From positions 434,001 to 498,000 of the forward strand of contig NZ_JAHXYZ010000001.1 in NCBI RefSeq assembly GCF_019969685.1: a DNA stretch of 64,000 bases, written 5' to 3'. This DNA is from Microbacterium sp. EST19A (GTDB taxonomy: Bacteria; Actinomycetota; Actinomycetes; Actinomycetales; Microbacteriaceae). A program made the position numbers and the translations under genes. Of the stretch, positions 1-8,510 are shown piece by piece. Under the pieces are notes generated by a model. That model worked only from the letters and a program-made list of their open reading frames with translations. It did no database searches and was not told the DNA's origin. How positions within the stretch are numbered: the first letter of the stretch is position 1; each line of letters starts with the position of its first letter.

Positions 1-102
1 GAACGAGAAGGTCTTGGTCTCGCCCTCGGGATCGGTGAAGCTGAACTCGACCGGGCCGAGATGCTCGCGCACGCTGTACGACGACATGGACAGTGATGTC
101 AT
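1..102 (-). CDS. Partial CDS (N-terminal 34 residues), possible sugar phosphate isomerase/epimerase
   Basis: Only the first 34 codons are inside the window; the gene continues past the left edge. It starts at an ATG at 102, preceded by a good ribosome binding site (AGGAG, about 7 bases upstream). The visible N-terminus contains MSSYSVREHLGPVEF followed by SFTDPEGE. A short SxYSVRExLGP-type opening is reminiscent of TIM-barrel sugar phosphate isomerases/epimerases, but this rests on memory of the family and the piece is too short to be sure. It is transcribed in the same direction as the MFS transporter 38 bases upstream, so the two probably form an operon. Confidence 0.45.
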   Translation of the reverse strand, partial: MTSLSMSSYSVREHLGPVEFSFTDPEGETKTFSF

Positions 103-140
103 GGTGTTTCTCCTGTCAGGGGTGGGTCAGAGAGGGCGCG

Positions 141-1466
141 TCAGACGCCCGTCGGAACGGTGGTCGGCTCGTCGGCCTCGCGGGTGATCAGGGCCCAGCG
201 CTTGTCTCCCTCGCGTCCGAGTTCCGGAAGGCGCAGCACGAACAGCGCACCGACGATCGCGAGCACCGCGAGCGTCGTGTAGAGAGCCCCGAACCCGCCG
301 AGACCGAGCAGGAAGGGCGCGATGAGTGGGACGAACGACTGCGGGAGGGTGTTGGCCATGTTGATGATGGCGAAGTCCTTGCCGGCGTTCTCGGCGCTCG
401 GCAGCATGCGCACGCAGAGTGCGCTGTCGATGGAGAAGAACAGCCCGGTGCCGACACCCAGGATCGCGACCGCGACGTAGACGACCTCGATCGTCTGCGC
501 CGAGCCCTGCAGGATGAGCGCGCCAGCCCCGAGGATGCCGGCGGCGATGACGAAGGGCTTCTGCCGGCGGATGCGATCCGAGATCGGTCCGGCGACCACG
601 CTCGTGACGGCGAGCAGGCCGACCGAGATCAGGGACAGCAGCAGAACCGTGCCGCCGACCTCCTCTGGCGAGATGCCGAAGCGGTCCATCAGGAAGAACG
701 CGTTGTAGGTGCCGCTCGCGTAGGCGCAGGTGAGGAGGAAGCGCACCAGCCAGGCCCAGCCGAACGCCGGGTGCTTGCGCGGGTTCAGCCAGAACGAGAG
801 CGCGAGCTGCTTGAGGTTCAGGCCCTCCTGGCCTGGAGCGGGGATGTGCTGCGGGTCTCGGAGCAGGAAGACGGCGACGATGCCCAGCACGATCGAGATC
901 GCGGCGACGGTCCCCCACTGGGCGATCGGATCGGTCATGGTGCTGACTGCGGCGATGCCGGCAAGGGGCCCGACGGCGCCTGCCAGACCGACGAAGCCCG
1001 ACACGGTGCCGCGGCGGAACTTCGGTACCTGATCGGCGAGCAGAGCGCTGGTCGCGGCCTGCTGGAAGTTGAAGAGGGTCTGGGTGATGGCCCACACCAC
1101 GGCGACCTGCCAGATCTCGGTCGTGAAGGCGAAGGCGAAGACCGCGAGGGATCCGCCGATCGCGCCGGTCAGGATCCATGTGCGCCGCCGACCGAAGCGC
1201 CCGGCCGTCCGGTCGCTGATGCGGCCGGCGAGCGGGTTGGCGACGAGGGCGAACAGCGCGCCGATGCCCGTGATGAAACCGAACGCGGCAGCCGCGTCCG
1301 CGCCGGCGATCCGGGTGGTCTGCAGCGTGAGGAGAAGCTGCAGCGGGGTGAGTAGGGCGATCAGCGCTCCGACGTTCGACGAGAACATCGCGGCGATGAG
1401 GCGAGGCAGACGGGTCGCGGGCTGATCGGGTCGATCCTCGACGGCGACGTCGGATGGGGTCGTCAT
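141..1466 (-). CDS. MFS transporter
   Basis: A 441-residue polytopic membrane protein with about 12 hydrophobic segments. The cytoplasmic loop after the second helix carries the MFS signature (GRISDRTAGRFGRRR, near residues 80-95), repeated in weaker form in the second half (GPISDRIRRQKPFV). This matches major facilitator carriers of the sugar or drug type; the substrate cannot be read from sequence. The ATG start has a strong AAGGAG site. It lies head-to-head with a TetR gene, with a TTGACA/CATAGT promoter and a perfect inverted repeat between them, so repression by that regulator is likely. The truncated downstream gene suggests uptake of a sugar-like compound, which is inference. Confidence 0.85.
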   Translation of the reverse strand: MTTPSDVAVEDRPDQPATRLPRLIAAMFSSNVGALIALLTPLQLLLTLQTTRIAGADAAAAFGFITGIGALFALVANPLAGRISDRTAGRFGRRRTWILTGAIGGSLAVFAFAFTTEIWQVAVVWAITQTLFNFQQAATSALLADQVPKFRRGTVSGFVGLAGAVGPLAGIAAVSTMTDPIAQWGTVAAISIVLGIVAVFLLRDPQHIPAPGQEGLNLKQLALSFWLNPRKHPAFGWAWLVRFLLTCAYASGTYNAFFLMDRFGISPEEVGGTVLLLSLISVGLLAVTSVVAGPISDRIRRQKPFVIAAGILGAGALILQGSAQTIEVVYVAVAILGVGTGLFFSIDSALCVRMLPSAENAGKDFAIINMANTLPQSFVPLIAPFLLGLGGFGALYTTLAVLAIVGALFVLRLPELGREGDKRWALITREADEPTTVPTGV

Positions 1467-1493
1467 GGCACTCCTTCGTGCAGATGAAAGTCA

Positions 1494-1524
1494 CTCCATA
1501 GTGGAAGTGACTCCCACTATGGAG
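1494..1524. promoter_or_regulatory. Perfect 11-bp inverted repeat, putative TetR operator
   Basis: CTCCATAGTGG at 1494-1504 and its exact reverse complement CCACTATGGAG at 1514-1524 are separated by 9 bases. The right arm covers the -10 box of the leftward MFS promoter. The position between a transporter and a divergent TetR gene is the classic place for the operator of that repressor. Confidence 0.75.
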
Positions 1525-1545
1525 CTTGCCCCATGTTCCTGTCAA
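1516..1545 (-). promoter_or_regulatory. Promoter of the MFS transporter gene
   Basis: On the minus strand TTGACA (1545-1540) is followed after 18 bases by CATAGT (1521-1516), 4 of 6 matches to the -10 consensus. The -10 lies inside the inverted repeat at 1494-1524, so a bound repressor would block RNA polymerase. Confidence 0.6.
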
Positions 1546-1576
1546 CAACCTCGTGCATCCGACCTAGACTGCTGTC

Positions 1577-2185
1577 GTGGGACTGCGACAGATGAAGGCG
1601 GAACGCACGCGGCGACAGATCGCCGACGTGGCCGTCACGGCGTTCATCGAGCAGGGGTACGACGAGACCACGATGGAGCAGATCGCGGAGTCCGCGGAGA
1701 TCGGCACCTCCACGCTCTACCGCTACTTCCCCAGCAAAGAGCTGCTCATCCTCGAGCCCTTCTCCGAGGTGCTCGACTACGGACGATTCCTCCGCGACCG
1801 GCCGGCGGATGAACCCGTCGACGTCGCGCTCACGTCGGCGTTGCTCGATCTCGCGGACGAGTTCTCCGACGACAGTCGACGCATCCCGGAGATCCGCCGG
1901 ATCATCGACGCCTCCGCCGTGCCGCGCGCGCGACTGTGGGACATCTACCTCAGCAGCCGCGCCGACTTCGAGGTGGCCCTCGCCGAGCGCATGGGCAAGG
2001 AGCCGACCGATCACAGCGTGCAGGTGACCGTCGGCATCGCCCTCGACCTCTTCTACCGCGTCGACGAGCAGTGGAAGGGCGACCACCGCACCGACTACCG
2101 CACGCTCTTCCGGCAGGCACTGACCTCGCTGCGGGAGGCGACGATCATCCTCCCCGCCCTGCCGGCGGACGTGCGCACGCCCTGA
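1577..2185 (+). CDS. TetR/AcrR family transcriptional regulator
   Basis: A 202-residue protein with an N-terminal TetR helix-turn-helix at about residues 10-57 (MKAERTRRQIADVAVTAF, then TMEQIAESAEIGTSTLYRYF), and a helical ligand-binding C-terminal part. The GTG start is favoured because TAGACT at 1565-1570 is a good -10 box ending 6 bases before it, typical of a leaderless transcript; an in-frame ATG 15 bases downstream is the alternative. It is divergent from the MFS transporter and probably represses it through the inverted repeat at 1494-1524. The inducer is unknown. Confidence 0.88.
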   Translation: MGLRQMKAERTRRQIADVAVTAFIEQGYDETTMEQIAESAEIGTSTLYRYFPSKELLILEPFSEVLDYGRFLRDRPADEPVDVALTSALLDLADEFSDDSRRIPEIRRIIDASAVPRARLWDIYLSSRADFEVALAERMGKEPTDHSVQVTVGIALDLFYRVDEQWKGDHRTDYRTLFRQALTSLREATIILPALPADVRTP

Positions 2186-2221
2186 CGGGCTCGGTCGCGA
2201 ATCATCTCTGAGGCCGGCAGC

Positions 2222-2929
2222 TCAGGCGCCCGGCCGGAGGTCCACTCCCGCCGCGGCGAGCGCGGCATCGACGTGCAGCGCGGTCGTCGGGAACACCGGC
2301 ACCGGAGCGTCGTCGGACGACACCAGCAGCTCGATCTCGGTGCAGCCGAGGATGATGCCCTCGGCCCCCTGCGCGACCAACCTCTCGATGACCTCGCGGT
2401 AGAGCGCACGTGATTCGGCTCGGATGACACCGTGCACGAGTTCGTCGTAGATCACGGCGTGCACGGCCGCCCGGTCCTCGGCGTCGGGAACGAGCACCTC
2501 GATTTCCTGCTGCTCGAGCCGCTCGCGGTAGAACGGCTTCTCCATCGTGAACGCCGTGCCGAGCAGGCCGACTCTGCGGACTCCGGCGCCGAGCACGGCT
2601 GCGGCGGTCGTGTCGGCGATGTGGAGGAACGGGATGCCGATCGCGGCCTCGATCACGTCCGCGACGAGGTGCATGGTGTTCGTGCAGAGCACGATCATGT
2701 CTGCACCGGCGCGCTCCAGCCCCTGCGCGTGCTCCGCGAGCAGGGCCTCGGCAGCGTCCCAGTCCCCACGGCCCTGCAGCTCTTCGATCTCGGCGAAGTC
2801 GAGCGAATCGAGGATGATGCGCGCGGAGTGGTGACCGCCGAGCGCGTCGTGCACGCGCTCGTTCGCGAGCCGATACCACTCGAGGGACGACTCCCAGCTC
2901 ATGCCGCCGAGAACCCCGATCGTCTTCAT
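2222..2929 (-). CDS. Aspartate/glutamate racemase family amino-acid racemase
   Basis: A 235-residue PLP-independent racemase of the Asp/Glu/hydantoin racemase superfamily. The N-terminus MKTIGVLGGMSWESS is typical of the YgeA/RacX branch. The two catalytic cysteines are visible at C82 (VLCTNTMH) and C196 (ILGCTEIE), the expected two-base arrangement for proton abstraction at the alpha carbon. Length is normal for the family. YgeA-like enzymes racemise several amino acids rather than only aspartate, so the exact substrate is open. It stands alone between a TetR gene and a divergent gene of unrelated function. Confidence 0.87.
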   Translation of the reverse strand: MKTIGVLGGMSWESSLEWYRLANERVHDALGGHHSARIILDSLDFAEIEELQGRGDWDAAEALLAEHAQGLERAGADMIVLCTNTMHLVADVIEAAIGIPFLHIADTTAAAVLGAGVRRVGLLGTAFTMEKPFYRERLEQQEIEVLVPDAEDRAAVHAVIYDELVHGVIRAESRALYREVIERLVAQGAEGIILGCTEIELLVSSDDAPVPVFPTTALHVDAALAAAGVDLRPGA

Positions 2930-2995
2930 GCCTCCAGCCTATGGCGGCCTGCGCTGCGGGAACCGATGTCGGTCGGCGCGACTATCGTCGCCCTC

Positions 2996-3826
2996 GTGCC
3001 GGAGCCAGTGCAGCAGTGGTGGGCGAGGAGACAGTTCTCGCGCGGCGTCGCCGTGCCCTACGCGGTGGGCACGTTCCGCGCGGCGTGGGCGGCGTATCCC
3101 GAGCTGATCCGGCAGTACCACCCCGAGCTGAACCACGGAGTGACGCTCTCGCAGGTGCCGCTGGGTGCCGACGTGCTGCTGTGCTGGGAGTGCGCCGTCG
3201 GTCACCGGTTCGCCGCGACCCCGACCGAGCAGCGCGAGCGACCCGGACGCGTGCGTCGACGCTCGGCGTGGTGTCCGGAATGCTCGACGCTGGCGCGGCC
3301 GCAGCCCGTCATCCTCGGCGAGGCGCGGGCGATCCCCGCGCGACCCCGAAAGCCCGCACCCGCGCTGTGCACCAAGACGCCGGATCTGCCGAAGGGCACC
3401 GCGTTCCTCAGCGTGTGCGCGCCGAAGCCGGCGTCGGCCGCCGAGGCGAAGCTGCGGGCCGCACTGACCGATCGCCTGGTCTTCACCGGGGACGTGAATG
3501 CGGTGAAGGTCGCGCGACCGTTCTTCCGACACACCGAGGTGTGGCCCGACATCCTCCTCCCCGAGCTGCGGATCGCCCTCGAATACGACACCGTCGGCCG
3601 GCACGGCCTCGAGCACGTCGGCTCGCGCGAGGAGACCGATCGCCGCAAGGACCGCGCCCTACGGGGCGCCGGGTGGGAGGTCGTGCGCGTGCGCACCGGA
3701 AAGCTCGAGCCCCTCGGACCGCACGACGTGCAGCTGGCGTCGATCGGCGCGCGCGGGGTCGCGCTCATCGTCGACCGGCTGCGCGACATCCGCGGGGCGC
3801 TGATGGTCGACGCGTACCTGCGCTGA
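2996..3826 (+). CDS. Zinc-ribbon protein with PD-(D/E)XK/VSR-like nuclease domain
   Basis: A 276-residue protein. Residues 63-96 carry two CxxC knuckles (CWEC at 63-66, CPEC at 93-96) spaced like the treble-clef/probable zinc-ribbon domain. The C-terminal half has the pattern of very-short-patch-repair or DUF559-like nucleases: WPDILLP (about 183-189), IALEYD (193-198), then DRRKDRALRGAGWEVVRVR. Together they suggest a DNA-binding nuclease-fold protein of unknown role; no methylase or other restriction partner is adjacent. The GTG start at 2996 follows a TATCGT box by 7 bases (leaderless); an in-frame ATG at 2966 would add ten residues. Confidence 0.7.
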   Translation: MPEPVQQWWARRQFSRGVAVPYAVGTFRAAWAAYPELIRQYHPELNHGVTLSQVPLGADVLLCWECAVGHRFAATPTEQRERPGRVRRRSAWCPECSTLARPQPVILGEARAIPARPRKPAPALCTKTPDLPKGTAFLSVCAPKPASAAEAKLRAALTDRLVFTGDVNAVKVARPFFRHTEVWPDILLPELRIALEYDTVGRHGLEHVGSREETDRRKDRALRGAGWEVVRVRTGKLEPLGPHDVQLASIGARGVALIVDRLRDIRGALMVDAYLR

Positions 3827-3874
3827 TCGAGCGCCCCGCCTGGGCGCACCGCGCGGAGCCGGGAGAATGGAACG

Positions 3875-5278
3875 ATGTCCTCGAAGTCCCCGCGACGGCT
3901 GCTCGCCTCCGTGCGCCGCATCGTGCACACCGATCCCGCAAGCGTGGCACCCACCGAGGTCATGCCCGTCATCGACGAGCGCATGGTGCCCAGGGTGCTG
4001 GACCTGTCGACCCGCATCGGCGAGTCGATGTTCGCCATCGGAGCGTCCGCGCACGAGGTGACCCTCGCCATCACGCGGGTCTGCGACGCCTACGGTCTCC
4101 GCGACGTCCAGGTCGATGTCACGTACAACTCGATCACCGTCTCGTTCCACCTCAGCGGCGAGGTCTGGCCGGAAACTCTCGTGAGGGTGGTCCGCGTCGC
4201 CGCACCCGACCATGCGAAGCTCCAGCGGGTGCAGGCGCTGGTCTCGGACATCGACCGCGGGCTCGACCTGGACTCCGCCCGCACGGCGTTCCGCGTGATC
4301 CGCCGGATGCCGTTCCGCTATCAGCAGCCGGTCGTCGTGGTCGCCCGCGCGATGCTCGCCGTCGGTGTCAGCATCCTTCTCGGTGCGTCGCCGATCGTCG
4401 TCGGCCTCACCTTCGTCGCGGCCCTCGCGGCCGCGATCACCCAGGCGGGTCTCGCGCGTCTTCGCGTGCCGCTGTTCTTCAGTCAGATCGCCGGCGGTTT
4501 CGTGACCACGGTCGTCGCGGTCGCCGTGTCGGCCCTGGGCACGGCCGGAATCGCGCCGTTCGTCGGCATCCGTCCGTCGATCATCGTCGCCTCCGGAATC
4601 GTGCTCATGCTCGCCGGTCTCACGGTGGTCGGTGCGGCGCAGGATGCGATCGACGGCTTCGCCCTGACGGCAGGCGGGCGCATCCTCGATCTCACGATGC
4701 AGACCCTCGGTGTCGTGATCGGCATCCTCGTGGGTCTGGAGCTGGGCAGCGTGCTGGGGTTCACGATGGACCTCCCCGATGACCCCGCACCGTTCGGGCC
4801 GCTCGTGAGCGTGTTCGCCGGAGCCATCATCATCGCGGTCGCCGTGGCGGTGTTCAACGGTGCCGGCATCCGGATCATCCTCGTGAGCGCCCTCCTCAGC
4901 GCCATCACGATCGCGGGATACACGCTCGCCTCTCTGCTGCAGCTCCATCCGGCCGCCGCGAGCGCCCTCGGTGCCCTGCTCGCCAGCTTCGTCGGCGTGC
5001 TGATCGCGCACAATCTGCACGTGCCGTCGGTGGCCGTGACGACCGCCGCGATCGTGCCGCTCGTGCCCGGTGTCGCCGTCTTCCAGGGCCTGCTCGAGAT
5101 GGTCCACACCGGCGGCGGCTCGGCATCCGACGTCGTGGGCGCCGGCGGCTCTCTCATCTACGCGGCGGTGATCGGGGTCGGCTTGGCCTCCGGTGCGTCG
5201 CTGGGCCTCTACCTCGGCACCCCGGTGCGGGCGACCCTCGGGAGCGTGACCAGGACGCGAGCTCTCGTGCGCCGCTGA
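3875..5278 (+). CDS. Threonine/serine exporter family protein (ThrE-like)
   Basis: A 467-residue membrane protein with the ThrE architecture. A soluble N-terminal ThrE/DUF1212 domain (about residues 35-180, including ESMFAIGASAHEV and VTYNSITVSF) is followed by about ten hydrophobic segments to the C-terminus. Corynebacterial ThrE exports threonine and serine; paralogues may have other substrates. The ATG follows a GGAG sequence. The gene stands 48 bases downstream of the zinc-ribbon gene and may be cotranscribed, but their functions do not obviously connect. The 3' end converges with the DUF1684 gene, with only 7 bases between. Confidence 0.88.
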   Translation: MSSKSPRRLLASVRRIVHTDPASVAPTEVMPVIDERMVPRVLDLSTRIGESMFAIGASAHEVTLAITRVCDAYGLRDVQVDVTYNSITVSFHLSGEVWPETLVRVVRVAAPDHAKLQRVQALVSDIDRGLDLDSARTAFRVIRRMPFRYQQPVVVVARAMLAVGVSILLGASPIVVGLTFVAALAAAITQAGLARLRVPLFFSQIAGGFVTTVVAVAVSALGTAGIAPFVGIRPSIIVASGIVLMLAGLTVVGAAQDAIDGFALTAGGRILDLTMQTLGVVIGILVGLELGSVLGFTMDLPDDPAPFGPLVSVFAGAIIIAVAVAVFNGAGIRIILVSALLSAITIAGYTLASLLQLHPAAASALGALLASFVGVLIAHNLHVPSVAVTTAAIVPLVPGVAVFQGLLEMVHTGGGSASDVVGAGGSLIYAAVIGVGLASGASLGLYLGTPVRATLGSVTRTRALVRR

Positions 5279-5285
5279 CGTCGGT

Positions 5286-5918
5286 TCAGTCCGTGCCGGC
5301 GTACCGCTCTCCGACGGGGATCGCGATCGGCAGCACGTTGCCGGGCTGCGCGAGCGGGCAGGCCCACGCCGGGTCGTAGGCGCACGACGGGTTGTAGGCG
5401 AAGTTGAAGTCGAGCACGATCGTGCCGCGCTCGGCATCCGATCCGAGGTCGGCCCCCTTGATCGTGTCGATCAGGTAGCGTCCTCCGCCGTAGGTGCCGT
5501 CGGGGCGTCCGGCCAGCGCATCGCGCACCGGGATGAACAGTCCCCCGCCGTAGGTCGTCAGGCGCCAGATGTCGAGGGTTCCGGCATCCGGGATCTCGAC
5601 CTTGCCGATGCGCTCGAACGGCACGACACCATCGGTGCCCGTGGCGAAGTCGAAGCCACCGGGCTCCGCCTCGAGGACCGGCAGCTCGAAGCGCCATTGC
5701 GGGTCGTACGACGCGATCGGCAGCCCCTCGAACATCAGCCGATCCTCGGAAAGCAGCGGAGTCGCCGGATGCCGTGCCATCAGGTCGTCGCGTTCGATCC
5801 GCCAGAGCTCGTGCGCCTCTTCCGGAGACGCGGCACGGCGCACGGCGTCGTAGAGAGCGAAGACGCGGCGGCGCCAGTCGACGACTTCGGCGGCGGTGCG
5901 GGCTTTCGTGAGCGTCAT
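5286..5918 (-). CDS. DUF1684 domain-containing protein
   Basis: A 210-residue soluble protein matching DUF1684 along its full length: an N-terminal helical segment (WRRRVFALYDAVR), the core TYGGGLFIPVRDA, and the highly conserved C-terminal FNFAYNPSCAYDPAWACPLAQPGN. The conserved cysteine and tyrosine cluster in that last segment suggests an enzymatic site, but no reaction is established for the family. The ATG is preceded by GGGGAGC. It is a single gene, convergent with the ThrE-like exporter. Confidence 0.82.
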   Translation of the reverse strand: MTLTKARTAAEVVDWRRRVFALYDAVRRAASPEEAHELWRIERDDLMARHPATPLLSEDRLMFEGLPIASYDPQWRFELPVLEAEPGGFDFATGTDGVVPFERIGKVEIPDAGTLDIWRLTTYGGGLFIPVRDALAGRPDGTYGGGRYLIDTIKGADLGSDAERGTIVLDFNFAYNPSCAYDPAWACPLAQPGNVLPIAIPVGERYAGTD

Positions 5919-5992
5919 GCTCCCCAGGCTACGCGCGGGCGGACTCAGGTCGGGCTGATCTCCGGGGATGCGACCGGATGCGACCGGATGCG

Positions 5993-6033
5993 CCGAGCGG
6001 GCGGCTCCCGATCGAAGGGAGCCGCCCGCTCGG
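5993..6033. terminator. Strong hairpin, likely terminator
   Basis: A perfect 17-bp stem (5993-6009 with 6017-6033) closes a 7-base loop. It lies 8 bases past the stop of the leftward GlcG-like gene at 6042. There is no U-run, as is usual for high-GC actinobacterial terminators. Just beside it the 10-base unit GCGACCGGAT occurs twice in tandem. Confidence 0.7.
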
Positions 6034-6041
6034 CACGTGCT

Positions 6042-6446
6042 CTACAGGGCAGCGGCGCCCGCCTCGGCGACGCTGTGGTCCTGCTCGCCGGAACCGCCGC
6101 TGACGCCGACCGCGCCGACGACGACGCCGTCGCGCTTCAGCGGGATGCCGCCGGCGAAGATCGCGACGCCGCGACCGTGGGCGTTCGTGGTGTGGATGCC
6201 GAAGAACTGCTGCGTCGGCTGCGCGTTGTCGCCGAGGTCCTTCGTGGTGATGTCGAAGGCGCGGGAGGTCCAGGCCTTGCTGATCGAGATGTCGATGCTG
6301 CCGATCCACGCGCCGTCCTGTCGCACATGAGCGACCAGGTTGCCTCCGGCGTCGACGACGGCGATGTTCATGGGCTGACCGATCTCGTCGGCGCGCACCT
6401 CGGCGGCGGCGATGATCCGGCGGGCATCCTCGAGGGTGACGGACAT
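6042..6446 (-). CDS. GlcG/HbpS family heme-binding-type protein
   Basis: A 134-residue protein of the GlcG/HbpS family: MSVTLEDARRIIAAAEVRADEIGQPMNIAVVDAGGNL at the start, AWIGSIDISISKAWTSRAF in the middle and GGIPLKRDGVVVGAVGVSGGSGEQDHSVAEAGA at the end. Members bind heme or small ligands, or accompany catabolic operons with no proven activity. AAAGGAAC precedes the ATG. It is divergent from the thiolase gene and shares its control region, so it may belong to the regulon of the beta-oxidation cluster, although the visible operator fits the thiolase promoter better. Confidence 0.85.
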   Translation of the reverse strand: MSVTLEDARRIIAAAEVRADEIGQPMNIAVVDAGGNLVAHVRQDGAWIGSIDISISKAWTSRAFDITTKDLGDNAQPTQQFFGIHTTNAHGRGVAIFAGGIPLKRDGVVVGAVGVSGGSGEQDHSVAEAGAAAL

Positions 6447-6551
6447 GGTGTTCCTTTCGATCGAGCGTGCGTGTTCGCGAGGATCTGCGTGACCCTCGCG
6501 ATTTCCAGGCTACGGGGGTCTCCCCCGTCGAGGCCGATTCCGGGTCCCCCC

Positions 6552-6582
6552 TTGACATCAGTAAGTGAATTGCGGTTAGTAT
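6552..6582 (+). promoter_or_regulatory. Leaderless promoter of the thiolase gene with operator site A
   Basis: TTGACA (6552-6557), 19 bases, then TAGTAT (6577-6582), ending exactly 6 bases before the ATG at 6589. The regulon motif TAAGTGAATTGCGGTTAG occupies 6562-6579, filling the spacer and entering the -10 box. A protein bound here would occlude polymerase. The wide spacing may mean weak basal activity. Confidence 0.65.
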
Positions 6583-6588
6583 CAAGAC

Positions 6589-7800
6589 ATGACCAGAACT
6601 GGTGCGCGCGTGTTCGTCGTCGGCGTCGGCATGACGAAGTTCGAGAAGCCCGGGCGACGCGAAGGCTGGGACTACCCCGACATGGCACGGGAGTCCGGCA
6701 CGAAGGCACTCGAAGACGCCGGCCTCGACTTCGACGCGATCGAAGAGGCCTACGTCGGCTACGTGTACGGGGAGTCGACCGCCGGCGAGCGCGCCGTGTA
6801 CGAGCTCGGCATGACCGGCATCCCGATCACCAACGTCAACAACAACTGCTCGACGGGTTCCACGGCCCTCTACCTCGCAGCGCGCGCCATCCGCGGCGGC
6901 CTCGCCGACTGCGTCCTCGCACTCGGCTTCGAGAAGATGCAGCCCGGATCCCTCGCGCTCGACACGTTCGCCGACCGCGAGGCTCCGCTGCGCCGGCACA
7001 TGAAGGCCCTCGAGGAATCGTCGCCGATGAGCGGCCCGCCCGCGGCCTGGATGTTCGGCTCCGCCGGCGCCGAGCACATGCGCACCTACGGCTCCACGGC
7101 CGAGCACTTCGCGAAGATCGCGCAGAAGAACCACCGTCACTCCACGAACAACCCCTACGCGCAGTTCCAGGACGAGTACACGCTCGAGCAGATCCAGGGC
7201 GACAAGATGATCTACGAGCCGATGTCGCTCACCCGACTGCAGTGCTCGCCCACGTCCGACGGCTCCGGTGCGGCGATCGTGGTCAGCGAGGACTTCGTCG
7301 AGAAGCACGGCCTCGCAGGCCAGGCCGTCGAGATCGTCGGCCAGTCGATGGTCACCGACATGCGCTCGACCTTCGACTCGCACACCGCCCGCGACCTCGT
7401 CGGCGCGGACATGAGCCGCAAAGCCGCGGCAGCCGTCTACGAGCAGGCCCAGATCGCTCCCGCCGACATCGACGTGATCGAGCTGCACGACTGCTTCTCG
7501 GCCAATGAGCTGCTGACGTACGAGGCTCTCGGGCTGGCAGCCGTGGGCGAAGGGCATCACCTCGTCGACTCCGGCGACACGACCTACGGCGGCCGGTGGG
7601 TCGTCAACCCGTCCGGAGGGCTCATCTCCAAAGGCCACCCCCTCGGCGCGACCGGCCTGGCGCAGTGCGCCGAGCTCACCTGGCAGCTGCGCGGCACCGC
7701 CGACAAGCGACAGGTCGCCGGCGCGACGGTGGCGCTGCAGCACAACATCGGCCTGGGCGGCGCGGCGGTCGTGACCGCTTACCGCCCTGCGGAGCGCTGA
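6589..7800 (+). CDS. SCP-x-type thiolase (lipid-transfer protein/acetyl-CoA acetyltransferase)
   Basis: A 403-residue thiolase of the SCP-x/lipid-transfer branch. The nucleophilic cysteine is C87 in [14 protein letters not shown]; the general-base histidines lie in [10 protein letters not shown] and in [14 protein letters not shown] near the C-terminus. It would catalyse the CoA-dependent cleavage of a 3-ketoacyl-CoA, the last step of a beta-oxidation turn. The other four steps are encoded on the opposite strand just downstream; the 3' ends overlap by 22 bases with the alpha/beta hydrolase gene. Members of this branch act on bulky substrates such as steroid side chains. The ATG appears to be the transcript start. 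Confidence 0.88.
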   Translation: MTRTGARVFVVGVGMTKFEKPGRREGWDYPDMARESGTKALEDAGLDFDAIEEAYVGYVYGESTAGERAVYELGMTGIPITNVNNNCSTGSTALYLAARAIRGGLADCVLALGFEKMQPGSLALDTFADREAPLRRHMKALEESSPMSGPPAAWMFGSAGAEHMRTYGSTAEHFAKIAQKNHRHSTNNPYAQFQDEYTLEQIQGDKMIYEPMSLTRLQCSPTSDGSGAAIVVSEDFVEKHGLAGQAVEIVGQSMVTDMRSTFDSHTARDLVGADMSRKAAAAVYEQAQIAPADIDVIELHDCFSANELLTYEALGLAAVGEGHHLVDSGDTTYGGRWVVNPSGGLISKGHPLGATGLAQCAELTWQLRGTADKRQVAGATVALQHNIGLGGAAVVTAYRPAER

Positions 7801-8510
7801 GCACCCTCGGGCACCAGCACATCGCGCAGCACCTCAGCGAGACCCGCAGGGTTCTCGGTGTGGAGGTCGTGTCCGCCCTTCATGCGGCGGACATCCCATC
7901 CTGCAGCGGCGAGCGCCGCAGCGACCTCCGGGCGGACGGCGAAGCTCTTCTCGGCGAGCACCAGGGTCGACGGCACCACCGGCGCGCCCACCGGGAACGG
8001 ACGCTCGAGATACGACGATTTGATGTCGATGAGGCTCGTCTCGTCCCATTTCGCCCATTCCGCGCGGAGCCGCCCGAGGGCCTCGGGCGGCTGCTCGCGG
8101 CTCAGCGCGCGCAGCATCCAGTCCGGGAACCTCTTCTGCCGCGGCCCGAGGAACGGGATCAGCCAGAGGTGGAAGGGCGCCATCGCGAGTGCCGGGTCGA
8201 TCCCGATGAGGCGCTTCGGCTGCAGCTCCTCGGCGGCCCACGCGGTGGTGAGGCCGCCGAGCGACTGGCCGATGAGCAGGTCGAGATCCTTCGGCAGCGT
8301 GTCGACGAGGTCCTCGGCGAAGTCCGCGACGCGATAGCGGTCGCCCCGCGGACTGTCGCCGTGCCCGCGCTGGTCGACCAGGATCAGCCTCAGGTCGTGC
8401 TCCTGCAGGTAAGGCGCGAACTCCCGCCACACGTCGCTGCTGCGCGAGGCGCCGTGCACCAGGGCCGCGGTGCGCGACCCCGCGCCGACGATGACGGTGT
8501 TCAGCTTCAC
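7779..8510 (-). CDS. Alpha/beta-fold hydrolase
   Basis: A 243-residue alpha/beta hydrolase. The nucleophile is S83 in the elbow GQSLGG; the oxyanion segment is VHGASRSS and the catalytic histidine is probably in [12 protein letters not shown] near the C-terminus. [14 protein letters not shown] is the usual family block. The GTG start at 8510 overlaps the stop of the CoA ligase by four bases (GTGA), so the two are translationally coupled and this gene is last in the operon of beta-oxidation genes. A role as esterase or thioesterase in the same pathway is likely but not provable from sequence. Confidence 0.85.
   Translation of the reverse strand: MKLNTVIVGAGSRTAALVHGASRSSDVWREFAPYLQEHDLRLILVDQRGHGDSPRGDRYRVADFAEDLVDTLPKDLDLLIGQSLGGLTTAWAAEELQPKRLIGIDPALAMAPFHLWLIPFLGPRQKRFPDWMLRALSREQPPEALGRLRAEWAKWDETSLIDIKSSYLERPFPVGAPVVPSTLVLAEKSFAVRPEVAAALAAAGWDVRRMKGGHDLHTENPAGLAEVLRDVLVPEGAQRSAGR

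Noticed and set aside
93..1355. Long open frame on the plus strand antisense to the MFS gene
   Set aside because: Its product is a polar Arg/Glu/Asp/Gly-rich string without any domain, the usual shadow of a high-GC coding strand; the minus frame is a clean 12-helix carrier with its own ribosome binding site.
2432..2995. N-terminal extension of the zinc-ribbon gene into the racemase gene
   Set aside because: The extra 188 codons are antisense to the racemase and have no recognisable domain; the leaderless promoter at 2983-2988 fits a start at 2996.
2996..5278. Zinc-ribbon/nuclease gene and exporter as a defence island
   Set aside because: No methylase, helicase, toxin, reverse transcriptase or other defence partner is nearby and ThrE is a normal amino-acid exporter.
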